64,000 nt of DNA. Source: Alphaproteobacteria bacterium (GTDB taxonomy: Bacteria; Pseudomonadota; Alphaproteobacteria; CAAGCB01; CAG-977). Shown piece after piece: positions 28,289 to 36,399 of the stretch. Location of the stretch: positions 267,801 through 331,800 of the forward strand of contig JAKSVU010000001.1 in the NCBI GenBank assembly GCA_024413465.1, given 5' to 3'. Under the pieces are notes generated by a model. It did not search any database. It had not been told where the DNA came from and worked only from the letters and a program-made list of their open reading frames with translations. The translations under genes were made by a program, and so were the position numbers. Within the stretch, counting starts at the first letter, position 1, and every line of letters starts with the position of its first letter.

Positions 28289-29233
28289 TTACAAAACCTT
28301 TACAAAAGCAACTAAAAGTTCCCAAAAAACAAGAACTGGGAAAACATATGCAAAACTAATTTTTATAGCCTCTTCTGATTTTATATCCGGCAAAGCAACT
28401 TTCATTCCACTTAAAATTAATAACATTAAAAATATTTTAATAGAAAAAGAAACAAACATGGGCCAATCATCTAAAAAATAAATTGGCGAACAACCACCTA
28501 AGAACAAAAAAACTCCATAAAAAGTCAACAATACCAACATCATGTTATCATTAAAAGACATAATTTGATATGCTAACCCACAATGCTGAGAATAAACACC
28601 TGTAGCTAATGATCTTTCTGACTTAGGCAAATTAAATGGAGCTTGACCATTTATCATTGAAACTACAAAAAAATAAAGAAAAAAAACAGGGAAATGAACA
28701 AAACAAAACCAACCGCCTTGTTGAAACTTTTCAATTTGATTTAAATCAGCACTTCCAACATGAAGAATCACAATCGAAACAATACAACACAATAGCACCA
28801 GAGCTGCTATTGTTTGATAAACCATTCTAATACTACCTAAAAAGCTAAAAATAGCTGGAATCATCCATCCCCCTAGTAAAGAGATAAACACTCCAAAAGC
28901 CACAAACATTAAAATATACAAAGCTCCACATTCGGACTGAATGTACAATTTTTTTTCAATTGGCAAATAAAAAAATGCAAATAACTCTATTAAAAAAACA
29001 ATTATCGGGACTACCAGATATATCAATTTTTCTCCGGCTTCTTTATAATCTATTTTTTCCTTCAATTTAAAAAAAGATGGGATTGATACAAAAAAATTTT
29101 GTCTCATATAAATTTTATTTACAAAAAAATCATCCACAATTCTAAATAGAAAAACCATTGCTATAAAAAAAATACTATATTCCCACATAGAGTATTTATG
29201 GTGCTGAAAAAAGAGAATAAAATTTTCAATCAT
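28289..29233 (-). CDS. nuoH: Complex I subunit H (divergent)
   Basis: 314 residues with about eight helices. GQAPFNLPKSERSLATGVYSQ aligns with the canonical RAPFDxxExExELVxGxxxEY loop near the quinone chamber, but most acidic residues are replaced (D to N, E to K, E to S, E to Q). The usual N-terminal GRxQxRxGPxxxGPxGxLQ segment is also not recognisable (NFFVSIPSFFKLKEK). It follows nuoD directly after 3 bases; this is exactly where nuoE, nuoF and nuoG would be expected in an alphaproteobacterium. Confidence 0.85.
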   Translation of the reverse strand: MIENFILFFQHHKYSMWEYSIFFIAMVFLFRIVDDFFVNKIYMRQNFFVSIPSFFKLKEKIDYKEAGEKLIYLVVPIIVFLIELFAFFYLPIEKKLYIQSECGALYILMFVAFGVFISLLGGWMIPAIFSFLGSIRMVYQTIAALVLLCCIVSIVILHVGSADLNQIEKFQQGGWFCFVHFPVFFLYFFVVSMINGQAPFNLPKSERSLATGVYSQHCGLAYQIMSFNDNMMLVLLTFYGVFLFLGGCSPIYFLDDWPMFVSFSIKIFLMLLILSGMKVALPDIKSEEAIKISFAYVFPVLVFWELLVAFVKVL

Positions 29234-29236
29234 ATT

Positions 29237-30337
29237 TTATCTATCCACTTCTGTCATAACAATCCCCAAAGAAGATACTATTGATCTAAAATCTGTTAAA
29301 TCACAACCAGTACAAATACTATTAATCGCTTGTAACACTGAAATTCCATTTGATCTAAAGTGGCAACGGTAAGGTTTTTCCGTACTATTTCCAACTAAGA
29401 AACATCCCAATTCACCTAAACTTGATTCAGTTGGCTGATAAATACTTTCTGAAGGCAATTTTAATTCATCTAAATCATACTTTGTACTTTGAACAACATT
29501 GTAATTACCTGAAAATTTTTCAAAAATTCTTTTAATTATATAAATAGATTGATAGATTTCATCGAATCTCAATAAAAAGCGACTATAGCAATCTCCACTT
29601 TTTTTTGTTGGTATCTCAAAATCATATTCATCATAACTTTCATAGGGATTATCCTTCCTAACATCAATTTTTACCCCAGATGCTCTAGCATTAATACCTG
29701 TTATTCCGAAACTAAAAACATCGTTATCTTTCAAAATTCCTTTATCTGTCGTTCTAGATTTAAAAATGGAATTATCAATTAATTGTTTCATTTCCTGTGT
29801 AAAAATACTAATCTCAGACAATAAATTTAAACAAATTTGTTTCGTGTCCGGATGAATGCTAGCAGCAACCCCACCTGGTCTAAAAAAAGATAATGTTGGC
29901 GACTGTATAACCTTAGAAATGGTTCCTTTTATTCTTGAAATCATTTTTGAAATTAATGGAGAAGCAACTATAATTCCGGTATCTGTCGCTATATTGGCAA
30001 TAATTCTCAAGTGGACTTTTATTCTTGTCAATTCAATTAAGAAAACTCTAATATCTTGAATTGGTTTTGGAACTCTCAATCCTAACATTTTTTCACAAGC
30101 TAAAACATACGGATATTGAGACTGAAAAATTCCATCAGAAAATACTTTTTCTGAAAAAATAAGCCCACCTAAAATGTTATGCTGTTCCATACATTTTTCG
30201 ATTCCGCGATATGAAAAACCAACAAAGGGATTTATTTCTAAAATTTTTTCACCATCAACTTGTGCTACAAATCTTATAATGCCCATGCCTGTTGCTGGCA
30301 TAGGTGAGATATTCATAAAATATCCATCTGAAATCAT
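29237..30337 (-). CDS. nuoD: Complex I subunit D, 49-kDa homologue, altered quinone site
   Basis: About 366 residues. ARASGVKIDVRKDNPYESYDEYDF, the PTESSLGELG and PYRCHFRSNG segments and the terminal VMTEVDR are clear NuoD signatures (each written in part). The N-terminal HPAAHG motif reads PATGMG, so the quinone-contacting His (Thermus His38) is Met18. The segment LIFSEKVFSDGIF aligns with YxxRxDYxxxF and the quinone-binding Tyr (Thermus Tyr87) is Ser. No hydrogenase CxxC nickel ligands are present. I chose ATG 30337: AAAGGA lies upstream and ATGA overlaps the nuoC stop; a TTG at 30370 is less likely. Confidence 0.9.
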   Translation of the reverse strand: MISDGYFMNISPMPATGMGIIRFVAQVDGEKILEINPFVGFSYRGIEKCMEQHNILGGLIFSEKVFSDGIFQSQYPYVLACEKMLGLRVPKPIQDIRVFLIELTRIKVHLRIIANIATDTGIIVASPLISKMISRIKGTISKVIQSPTLSFFRPGGVAASIHPDTKQICLNLLSEISIFTQEMKQLIDNSIFKSRTTDKGILKDNDVFSFGITGINARASGVKIDVRKDNPYESYDEYDFEIPTKKSGDCYSRFLLRFDEIYQSIYIIKRIFEKFSGNYNVVQSTKYDLDELKLPSESIYQPTESSLGELGCFLVGNSTEKPYRCHFRSNGISVLQAINSICTGCDLTDFRSIVSSLGIVMTEVDR

Positions 30338-30786
30338 AACTTGTCCTTTCTCAAAGGATAAGTTTCGCAATCACTCAAAAATAACGCCCTAAAATCTGAA
30401 TGATAATCAAACAATATTCCAAACATTTCATGCAATTCTCTTTCATACCAATCTGCATTTAGATAGACATTCGAAATAGTCTGTATAGGCACATCTTCTG
30501 TTGAAAAAATGTAAATTGTCAGCCTTTTTTTTAACTTTGAACTATAAAAAAGATATCTTATTTGAAATGGCTCACTTCTATCAGGATAATGTATCGCAGT
30601 CATATCAAGTAACATATTAAATTGAAGTTCAGAATCCTCTTTTATAAATGAAATTACTTTTGGCAAAACAGATCGAACAACATATAGAAATGGTTGTTTA
30701 TATTCTACAGCATACTTCAAAATATCTTGTTTTGAAAAATTTAAACAAATATATTGAAGCATATCTAATTCACTTTTAAAAGACAT
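30334..30786 (-). CDS. nuoC: Complex I subunit C
   Basis: 150 residues, soluble 30-kDa-type subunit of the peripheral arm. MLLDMTAIHYPDRSEPFQIRY corresponds to the LxDLTxVDYPxRxxRFxVVY segment. The signature ADWYERELHEMFGI and the end YPLRKDK (family HPLRKDF) are well kept. It is a separate gene, not a NuoCD fusion. It follows nuoB after 4 bases and its stop overlaps the nuoD ATG. Confidence 0.92.
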   Translation of the reverse strand: MSFKSELDMLQYICLNFSKQDILKYAVEYKQPFLYVVRSVLPKVISFIKEDSELQFNMLLDMTAIHYPDRSEPFQIRYLFYSSKLKKRLTIYIFSTEDVPIQTISNVYLNADWYERELHEMFGILFDYHSDFRALFLSDCETYPLRKDKL

Positions 30787-30790
30787 TAAT

Positions 30791-31189
30791 TTATTCTCTT
30801 CTTATAATATTTCGAAGTTCCTTTATCCCCTGCCTAATACTATCAGAAGATACTGGACATCCTGGTATTTCCACGGACACTGGAAGAAAATTTTTTAATT
30901 GAATAACATCATTATTTTTGAAAATTCCCCCATTTATACTACAATTGCCAACTGTCAAAATGTATTTTGGAGCAGGCATTTGATTATAAATTTTTTCTAA
31001 AACAGCTATCGATTTTTTATTAACAATCCCAGAAACAACAAGTAAATCTGCATGATGGGGATTTGATGTATTTTGAATATAATTTGACAATAAATTTTCT
31101 AAAAAAGAACAACAACCATCCTTATAAACATATGCTGTTAATGATTTCTCAACTGCCCAGTTTTGTACGAATTTAAAAATATTTTTCAT
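30791..31189 (-). CDS. nuoB: Complex I subunit B, N2 cluster ligands kept
   Basis: 132 residues, carrying the terminal iron-sulfur cluster N2. The tandem cysteines are at 26-27 (DGCCSF), followed by HHADLLVVSG, the third cysteine in VGNCSINGG and the fourth in IPGCPVSSDS. So all four N2 ligands are retained although the rest is shorter and divergent (typical NuoB is 160-220). Overlaps nuoA by 4 bases. Retention of N2 argues that the complex is still electron-carrying. Confidence 0.92.
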   Translation of the reverse strand: MKNIFKFVQNWAVEKSLTAYVYKDGCCSFLENLLSNYIQNTSNPHHADLLVVSGIVNKKSIAVLEKIYNQMPAPKYILTVGNCSINGGIFKNNDVIQLKNFLPVSVEIPGCPVSSDSIRQGIKELRNIIRRE

Positions 31190-31551
31190 GAAACCATACT
31201 TCCTTTTTTAAAAACAAAATAAATTCCTATGAAATATGTACAAAATTCAAAAAAAACACTTATCCACCCTAACATTCCATATTTATGGACATGAAGTACC
31301 CAAGGCAGCAGAGCAACAAGCAATGTCACAGTAATCAAGTAAACTATCAAGTACAAAAAAAATTTTTTTGAATAAAAAGACTGACTTTTAGCTAATGGTT
31401 CAAAACCACCCGCATAATTAGATAAATCCATACTTTTTTCAGTCGTAATTATTTTTTTTGATATACACTGCAAACAGCAAATAACTGTAATTAAAAAGAA
31501 TACAATTGACAGAATATAAACAAGCGACGGAAATAACGTCATATTATTCAT
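31186..31551 (-). CDS. nuoA: Complex I subunit A (divergent)
   Basis: About 121 residues with three hydrophobic helices. DLSNYAGGFEPL matches the YECGFDP loop, but the family cysteine is Ala. In TM2 the FDLE acid pair (E. coli Asp79, Glu81) is replaced by hydrophobic residues (FFLYLIVYLITVTLLVALLP). I place the start at ATG 31551; a TTG at 31578 and an ATG at 31542 are alternatives, and no ribosome binding site clearly decides. First subunit gene of the nuo operon. Confidence 0.82.
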   Translation of the reverse strand: MNNMTLFPSLVYILSIVFFLITVICCLQCISKKIITTEKSMDLSNYAGGFEPLAKSQSFYSKKFFLYLIVYLITVTLLVALLPWVLHVHKYGMLGWISVFFEFCTYFIGIYFVFKKGSMVS

Positions 31552-31593
31552 GCTAACATTATACCTCAAAAGGGGCAATTAAAGCCTACTATA

Positions 31594-31935
31594 TTATTGT
31601 GGCATAGATGGCAAATTTTCAGGAGATAGTGGCAATTTTTTTACGAATCGAACTGGAACATCATATTCTCTAATCAATTCGCCACCTTCAAATTCAACAA
31701 CCAAAACCGTTTCCGCTTTACTCAAAGGTCCCCTTGCATCTGGATGTATAAAGTCTAATGTAATGGAAAAACCTTGCTGTCTATACAACAAAGCATGTTT
31801 TCCTCCATCATAAACGATTTGAGGATGTTCTGGTTCCCCCGATCTTGCACGAATGGATATCAGCAAATCGCCAGCACCATTCTGCAAAATATCATAAAAA
31901 CCTTCTTGTTCTGGACCAGTTTGTTTTTCAATCAT
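31594..31935 (-). CDS. Small protein of unknown function upstream of nuoA
   Basis: 113 residues, soluble, without a signal peptide or membrane segment. Beta-rich pattern (GDLLISIRARSGEPEHPQIV, then HALLYRQQGFSITLDFIHP), acidic and proline-containing C-terminus. I do not recognise the family. It is 15-40 bases upstream of nuoA on the same strand, so it may lead the nuo transcript. AGGA stands before the ATG. It is better conserved in base composition than the AT-rich nuo genes next to it. Confidence 0.6.
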   Translation of the reverse strand: MIEKQTGPEQEGFYDILQNGAGDLLISIRARSGEPEHPQIVYDGGKHALLYRQQGFSITLDFIHPDARGPLSKAETVLVVEFEGGELIREYDVPVRFVKKLPLSPENLPSMPQ

Positions 31936-32233
31936 CGAAGAAAAATCCTAAAAATCACTCTATATTCTTACTATAGCTTCCTTATTAAAATAAAGTAGAC
32001 AAAAAATCAACTTTTTTTATCAAATATATTTTCCCCCAAATTTTCTAAAATGTAATCAAAAATCTCCGTAAGAACTCAAGCAATTATTTCAAATTTTGAC
32101 TCTAAATATTCCTACACGCACAAAAAAAAGATGATGATATTGCAAAAAATACTTTTTTTTCTTTACCATTCTTGCTTATTTGTGATATCTACTCTTCTAC
32201 GTATAGTTATCGAAACATTTAAGGATTTGTAAC
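31936..32233 (+). other. Divergent intergenic region between the nuo operon and glgP
   Basis: About 300 bases with no gene. It must hold the start signals of both the nuo operon (leftwards) and glgP (rightwards). It is AT-rich with several T-runs. For the leftward side I see only a weak TTGATT, 17-base spacer, TAATAA arrangement; no operator, riboswitch or hairpin of note. Confidence 0.6.
32180..32207 (+). promoter_or_regulatory. Candidate promoter of glgP
   Basis: TTGTGA (32180-32185) and TATAGT (32202-32207) with a 16-base spacer, 26 bases before the GTG start. Confidence 0.45.
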
Positions 32234-34693
32234 GTGAAAAAAGATATTAAAATTCCGGCAATGCCGAAAGTTACTGCAGAAATGATTGCAGAAAAAATTG
32301 AACGTTTGATGAAATATACACTTTGCAAACAAGTATGCGAAGCATCAAAGGAAGATTTATTTACGGCATTAGCTCTTGCTGTCCGTGAAATTGCTGTTGA
32401 TCACATGTATGCTACAGCAAACTTATATGCAAAGAAAAATCCAAAACGCATCTACTATCTATCTATGGAATATTTGCTTGGTCGTTCTCTTGTAAACAAC
32501 CTTGATAATTTAGGGATTTATGACTTACTTGATCAAGTGAAAATTGATAATCCGATTCCATTGCGTGATGTTATCGATTGTGAGTACGATCCTGCTCTTG
32601 GAAATGGCGGTTTAGGTCGTTTAGCTGCATGTTTTATTGATTCTATGGCAACAATGGGCTTACCTGGATATGGATACGGTTTGAATTACCAATTCGGCTT
32701 GTTTAAACAGGTATTTGAAAATGGATACCAAAAAGAATTGGCTGATTCTTGGATGGAACGTTCTTCTCCATGGCAAATTGAACGTGCTGATAGAGCTTGT
32801 CGTGTTCCCGTTTATGGACGTCTCGTTTATGAAGATGTTGATGGTGAACGTCGTCCACATTGGATTGATACAGAAACATTAGTAGGTTTACCATATGATA
32901 TGCCTATCGTTGGCTTCGGGGGGAAAACTGTAAACTATTTACGTTTATTCTCAGCTCGTTCCGATAGCCAATTAGATATTAAAACATTTAATGAAGGTGG
33001 CTATATTAAAGCTGTAGAAAAAAAGATTCGTTCTGAAACTATTTCAAAAGTTTTGTATCCATCAGACGCTGTAGAAGCTGGAAAAGAATTACGTTTATTA
33101 CAACAATACTTTTTTGTATCATGCTCTATTAGTGACATCATGCGTCGTTTCCTAGAGCAAAATACGGATTTACGTGACTTCCCAAAGAAAGCTGCAATTC
33201 AATTAAATGATACTCATCCAACACTTGCTATTGCTGAATTAATGCGTGTATTGATGGATATTCATGGTTTAGATTGGGATACCGCTTGGGAAATTACCGA
33301 AAACACCATGGGATATACAAATCATACATTGTTACCGGAAGCATTGGAACGTTGGTCAATTGACTTGTTAGAAAAGGTCGTCCCTCGTCATATGGCTATC
33401 ATTTACGACATCAATGATAAGTTGATGAAGAAAGTTGCAAAAAAATATCCTGGTGATGTTGGTAAAATGTCCCGTATGTCAATCATTGAAGAAGGTGACT
33501 TTAAAAAAGTTCGTATGGGAAACTTAGCAATGGTGGGATCTCATTCAGTTAACGGTGTTGCTGCAATCCACTCTGAACTTGTTAAGAAAAATCTTGCTCC
33601 AGATTTCTATGAAATGTGGCCTGAAAAATTTAATAATAAGACAAATGGTATTACCCCTCGTCGTTGGTTATTAAGTTCAAACAGAGACTTATCTAAAGCA
33701 ATTTGCGATAGAATTGGTGAATCTTGGATTACAAACTTAGATGATTTAAGAAATTTGGAAAAATTTGCTACAGATTCTGATTTTGTAAATGACTTCTTTA
33801 AAATTAAGAAGAAAAATAAGGAAAAATTAGAAAAAATCATCCTAGATACAACAGGAAACAAGGTTGATACAAATTCTTTATTTGACGTTCAAGTAAAACG
33901 TATGCACGAATATAAACGTCAATTGTTAAATGCGTTAAATATTATATATAACTATTTGTTGATTACTGAAGATGGTTTGACATTGCCAACACCAAGAACT
34001 TATATTTTAGGTGGTAAGGCAGCTCCTTCTTACGATTTTGCAAAATTGGTTATTAAATTGTTTAATAATATGTCAAAGGTCATTAACAATGATCCTCGCG
34101 TAAAAGATCAAATGAAGATTATCTTTATTCCTGATTACAAGGTATCCATTGCTGAACGTATTTTCCCAGCTGCTGACGTAAGTGAACAAATATCTACTGC
34201 TGGCTTTGAAGCTTCTGGTACAGGTTGTATGAAATTTATGTTGAATGGTGCATTAACAGTTGGAACACTTGATGGTGCTAATGTCGAAATCAGAGAAGAA
34301 GTCGGTGAAGAAAACTTCTACTTATTTGGATTGACAACACCAGAAGTAAATAAAATTCATGCAGAAGGATCACATAGACCTTGGGACTATTATAATTCCG
34401 ACATTCGCATTAAAAGAATTATGGATGCTTTAGCTTCAAATATATTCAGCAAGTCTGAACCTGGCATATTTGCACCAATTTTCCAGAATATCATGAATGC
34501 TGACTATTATTTATTATTAGCAGATACAGGCTCATATATTGATGTTCAAAACAAGGTTGGAAAAGATTTCTTGAACAAAGCTTCTTGGGGTAAAAAAGCC
34601 ATCATCAATGTTGCTCGTTCAGGAAAATTCTCATCTGACCGTACAATAGCAGAATATGCAAAAGAAATTTGGAATGTAAAACCTGTTCTTTAA
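32234..34693 (+). CDS. glgP: Glycogen/alpha-glucan phosphorylase
   Basis: An 819-residue GT35 enzyme that releases glucose-1-phosphate from alpha-1,4-glucans using pyridoxal phosphate. The N-terminal YYLSMEYLLGRSL and GNGGLGRLAACF motifs, NDTHPT, GITPRRWLL and the PLP-lysine region EASGTGCMKFMLNGALT near residue 660 are all typical. It starts with GTG, with AAGGA 10 bases upstream. It is alone, without other glg genes in this window. Its codon choice looks more biased (less AT-rich third positions) than the nuo genes, consistent with higher expression. Confidence 0.96.
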   Translation: MKKDIKIPAMPKVTAEMIAEKIERLMKYTLCKQVCEASKEDLFTALALAVREIAVDHMYATANLYAKKNPKRIYYLSMEYLLGRSLVNNLDNLGIYDLLDQVKIDNPIPLRDVIDCEYDPALGNGGLGRLAACFIDSMATMGLPGYGYGLNYQFGLFKQVFENGYQKELADSWMERSSPWQIERADRACRVPVYGRLVYEDVDGERRPHWIDTETLVGLPYDMPIVGFGGKTVNYLRLFSARSDSQLDIKTFNEGGYIKAVEKKIRSETISKVLYPSDAVEAGKELRLLQQYFFVSCSISDIMRRFLEQNTDLRDFPKKAAIQLNDTHPTLAIAELMRVLMDIHGLDWDTAWEITENTMGYTNHTLLPEALERWSIDLLEKVVPRHMAIIYDINDKLMKKVAKKYPGDVGKMSRMSIIEEGDFKKVRMGNLAMVGSHSVNGVAAIHSELVKKNLAPDFYEMWPEKFNNKTNGITPRRWLLSSNRDLSKAICDRIGESWITNLDDLRNLEKFATDSDFVNDFFKIKKKNKEKLEKIILDTTGNKVDTNSLFDVQVKRMHEYKRQLLNALNIIYNYLLITEDGLTLPTPRTYILGGKAAPSYDFAKLVIKLFNNMSKVINNDPRVKDQMKIIFIPDYKVSIAERIFPAADVSEQISTAGFEASGTGCMKFMLNGALTVGTLDGANVEIREEVGEENFYLFGLTTPEVNKIHAEGSHRPWDYYNSDIRIKRIMDALASNIFSKSEPGIFAPIFQNIMNADYYLLLADTGSYIDVQNKVGKDFLNKASWGKKAIINVARSGKFSSDRTIAEYAKEIWNVKPVL

Positions 34694-34700
34694 GAAAATA

Positions 34701-34729
34701 AAAGGAGAATGGAAACATTCTCCTTTTTT
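34701..34729 (+). terminator. Rho-independent terminator of glgP
   Basis: AAAGGAGAATG-GAAA-CATTCTCCTTT hairpin followed by a run of T, eight bases after the glgP stop. The GAAA loop is a stable tetraloop. Confidence 0.85.
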
Positions 34730-34740
34730 CATGTACAACA

Positions 34741-34769
34741 AAAAAAGCAACTAAAAAGTTGCTTTTTTT
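34741..34769. terminator. Bidirectional terminator
   Basis: GCAAC/GTTGC stem flanked by an A-run on the left and a T-run on the right, so it can work on both strands. It sits between glgP and the convergent HNH-like gene and would mainly end the latter. Confidence 0.75.
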
Positions 34770-34772
34770 ATC

Positions 34773-35516
34773 TTATCTTCCCATTTTTGACAGTTTTTGA
34801 TGCAAAGCTATTTGTGAAATCTGGGAATTTTGCTCTCTTTGATCAATTGTTTTATATCCTTGAGCACCAACAATTAACAATTCCTGTTTAACTGACTTTG
34901 GATTTTCCTTATACATTTCATATTCTTTTGCAGACAAAGGCATTGCAATAAAATATGTCATTCTTTTTCCCGGTTCCGGTAACGGACCATTTCTTTCTTC
35001 CATCGCATTATGAACATTCAAATGAATATCCATCGCATGTGCATTTGGTAAAGGTAGCATACAACGCCAATCATGTATTGTGGTCAATTGATCATCACCA
35101 AATTGAACTGGCCCTTCTTTGAAAGTTCCACTTAATGCACGTGGAAATAAATGGTGATAATTATAACCGTTTGGAGACTTTCCTTTTCCAACATATTCAA
35201 AAATAGACTTATCTTTCAATCCTGCCTGTCTTAAACGAGAAATTCCTTCTTCATTTAAAGAACCATCTGAATTATAAACAGTATCTTTTAACAATTGAGG
35301 CCGAACTTCTTTATATTCCTCATAAACATCTCTATTTTCAGCGACAGATATACGTAATCCCTTAACAGGTACCCATTTAAAAACTGCTTCAAAATCTTCA
35401 GGCAAAGCCGCACTCCCCGTTTTTTCATCAGGCCACTTTGATTCCTGATATCCAAGAGGTTTTGCTTTTGGCCCCTTATGTTTCTTTTTTTCATGAATAA
35501 ATCTATATTCTGCCAT
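34773..35516 (-). CDS. HNH-like nuclease-fold protein, unknown role
   Basis: 247 residues. The middle holds an HNH-type pattern: GYNYHHLFPRALSG near residue 117, then an acidic stretch, then NAHAMDIHLNVH near 158, spaced like a His-Me finger (HNH/AHH) site. The N-terminus is basic (HEKKKHKGPKAKP) and the C-terminus is glutamine-rich. No signal peptide or membrane segment. GGGAG lies upstream of the ATG. No immunity gene is recognisable beside it. It could be a nuclease effector or a host-interaction protein; this is inference from the histidine pattern only. Confidence 0.55.
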   Translation of the reverse strand: MAEYRFIHEKKKHKGPKAKPLGYQESKWPDEKTGSAALPEDFEAVFKWVPVKGLRISVAENRDVYEEYKEVRPQLLKDTVYNSDGSLNEEGISRLRQAGLKDKSIFEYVGKGKSPNGYNYHHLFPRALSGTFKEGPVQFGDDQLTTIHDWRCMLPLPNAHAMDIHLNVHNAMEERNGPLPEPGKRMTYFIAMPLSAKEYEMYKENPKSVKQELLIVGAQGYKTIDQREQNSQISQIALHQKLSKMGR

Positions 35517-35588
35517 TATAATCTCCCTTTTTTTTCTAGAGATTATAATTACACAATATATTTTTTTTGTCTATATTTTTTTGTCTAT

Positions 35589-36047
35589 TTATACTTCTTT
35601 ATACATCACAAAATAAGGAAACGATTTAAATCCTTGTTTTTCATAAACATGAACAGCGTGAGTATTTTCATGTTCAACTTCTAACTTCAAGACATAGTTA
35701 GGATATTGTTTTTCCAAATATGATAAAAATTGAGGAATAATTCCCAATCCTCTACTTTCACTCTTTAAATAAAGATCCTCTAACCAACAACAATTTTTTC
35801 CAAATTCAGTACTAAAACTTTTTGCAATCATTGCATAACCAATAATCTGATTATTAACTTGGAAAATATAACCTTCTAAGAAAGGATTATTTTTAATACA
35901 ATTATCAAAATTACTATTAAAAATATCTTCACTTCCATTTGTTGAAACAGCATCTGATGAATAAAAATCCATCATCATCTTAATTATCTCATCTCGATCT
36001 TGAGATTGCATTCTTCGAAATTGAAAATTTTGCATAAAAGTTCTCAT
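35589..36047 (-). CDS. GNAT-family N-acetyltransferase
   Basis: 152 residues with the GNAT fold: an N-terminal FQFRRMQSQDRDEI strand-helix, a central IIGYAMIAKSFSTEFGKNCCWLEDLYL, the acetyl-CoA loop ESRGLGIIPQFL (family Q/RxxGxG/A) and a C-terminal HAVHVYEKQGFKSF. Substrate unknown. The start at 36047 is uncertain; ATG 36035 is an alternative. It lies in the accessory patch immediately before the first copy of the 0.34 kb repeat. Confidence 0.85.
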   Translation of the reverse strand: MRTFMQNFQFRRMQSQDRDEIIKMMMDFYSSDAVSTNGSEDIFNSNFDNCIKNNPFLEGYIFQVNNQIIGYAMIAKSFSTEFGKNCCWLEDLYLKSESRGLGIIPQFLSYLEKQYPNYVLKLEVEHENTHAVHVYEKQGFKSFPYFVMYKEV

Positions 36048-36060
36048 ATTTTAGGGAAAT

Positions 36061-36399
36061 GTGGCGAACCATTTGGTCCATTCTTAGAATCGATTATTTA
36101 GCAGATGTATTAAATATTAGTGAAGAAATTGAGCGTTTTAATAAAGAATTTAAGAACGGGAAGTAATAAATTTTATTATAATACGTCATAAACAAAAAAT
36201 TAGTTTCGTCCTGCTTGATTTAACAATAAACGCTTTGTCAAAACAGCGGTTGTTTTTGCTTTTTCCTCTTTCATTATATTAGAAGATAAACCTTTTCTCA
36301 TTGCTTTTAATGATTTTTCTTCATCCTCAGTAAGAGAAGCAGTCGATGCAATTTGTTTTTTAGTTAAAACAGTATTATCAAAAAGAAGTTCTTTTTTAA
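36061..36399. repeat. Direct repeat, copy 1
   Basis: About 339 bases, nearly identical to 37891-38229 (one T deletion and two substitutions that I can see). It contains the tail of an unknown + strand gene and the last ~66 codons of the - strand HExxH gene. Offset between copies is 1,830 bases. Confidence 0.93.
36062..36166 (+). pseudogene. 3' remnant of an unknown gene, copy 1
   Basis: An open stretch of 34 codons ending in TAA (WRTIWSILRIDYLADVLN and onward) without a start codon or ribosome binding site. The identical stretch stands in repeat copy 2, so both derive from the same lost gene. Family not recognised. Confidence 0.55.

Noticed and set aside
29237..30337. The Nuo operon as a group 4 [NiFe] hydrogenase or Ech/Mbh-type complex
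   Set aside because: The NuoD protein has no N-terminal or C-terminal CxxC nickel ligands, ends in the NuoD-specific VDR, and the synteny (nuoN-birA-rnj) is that of complex I.
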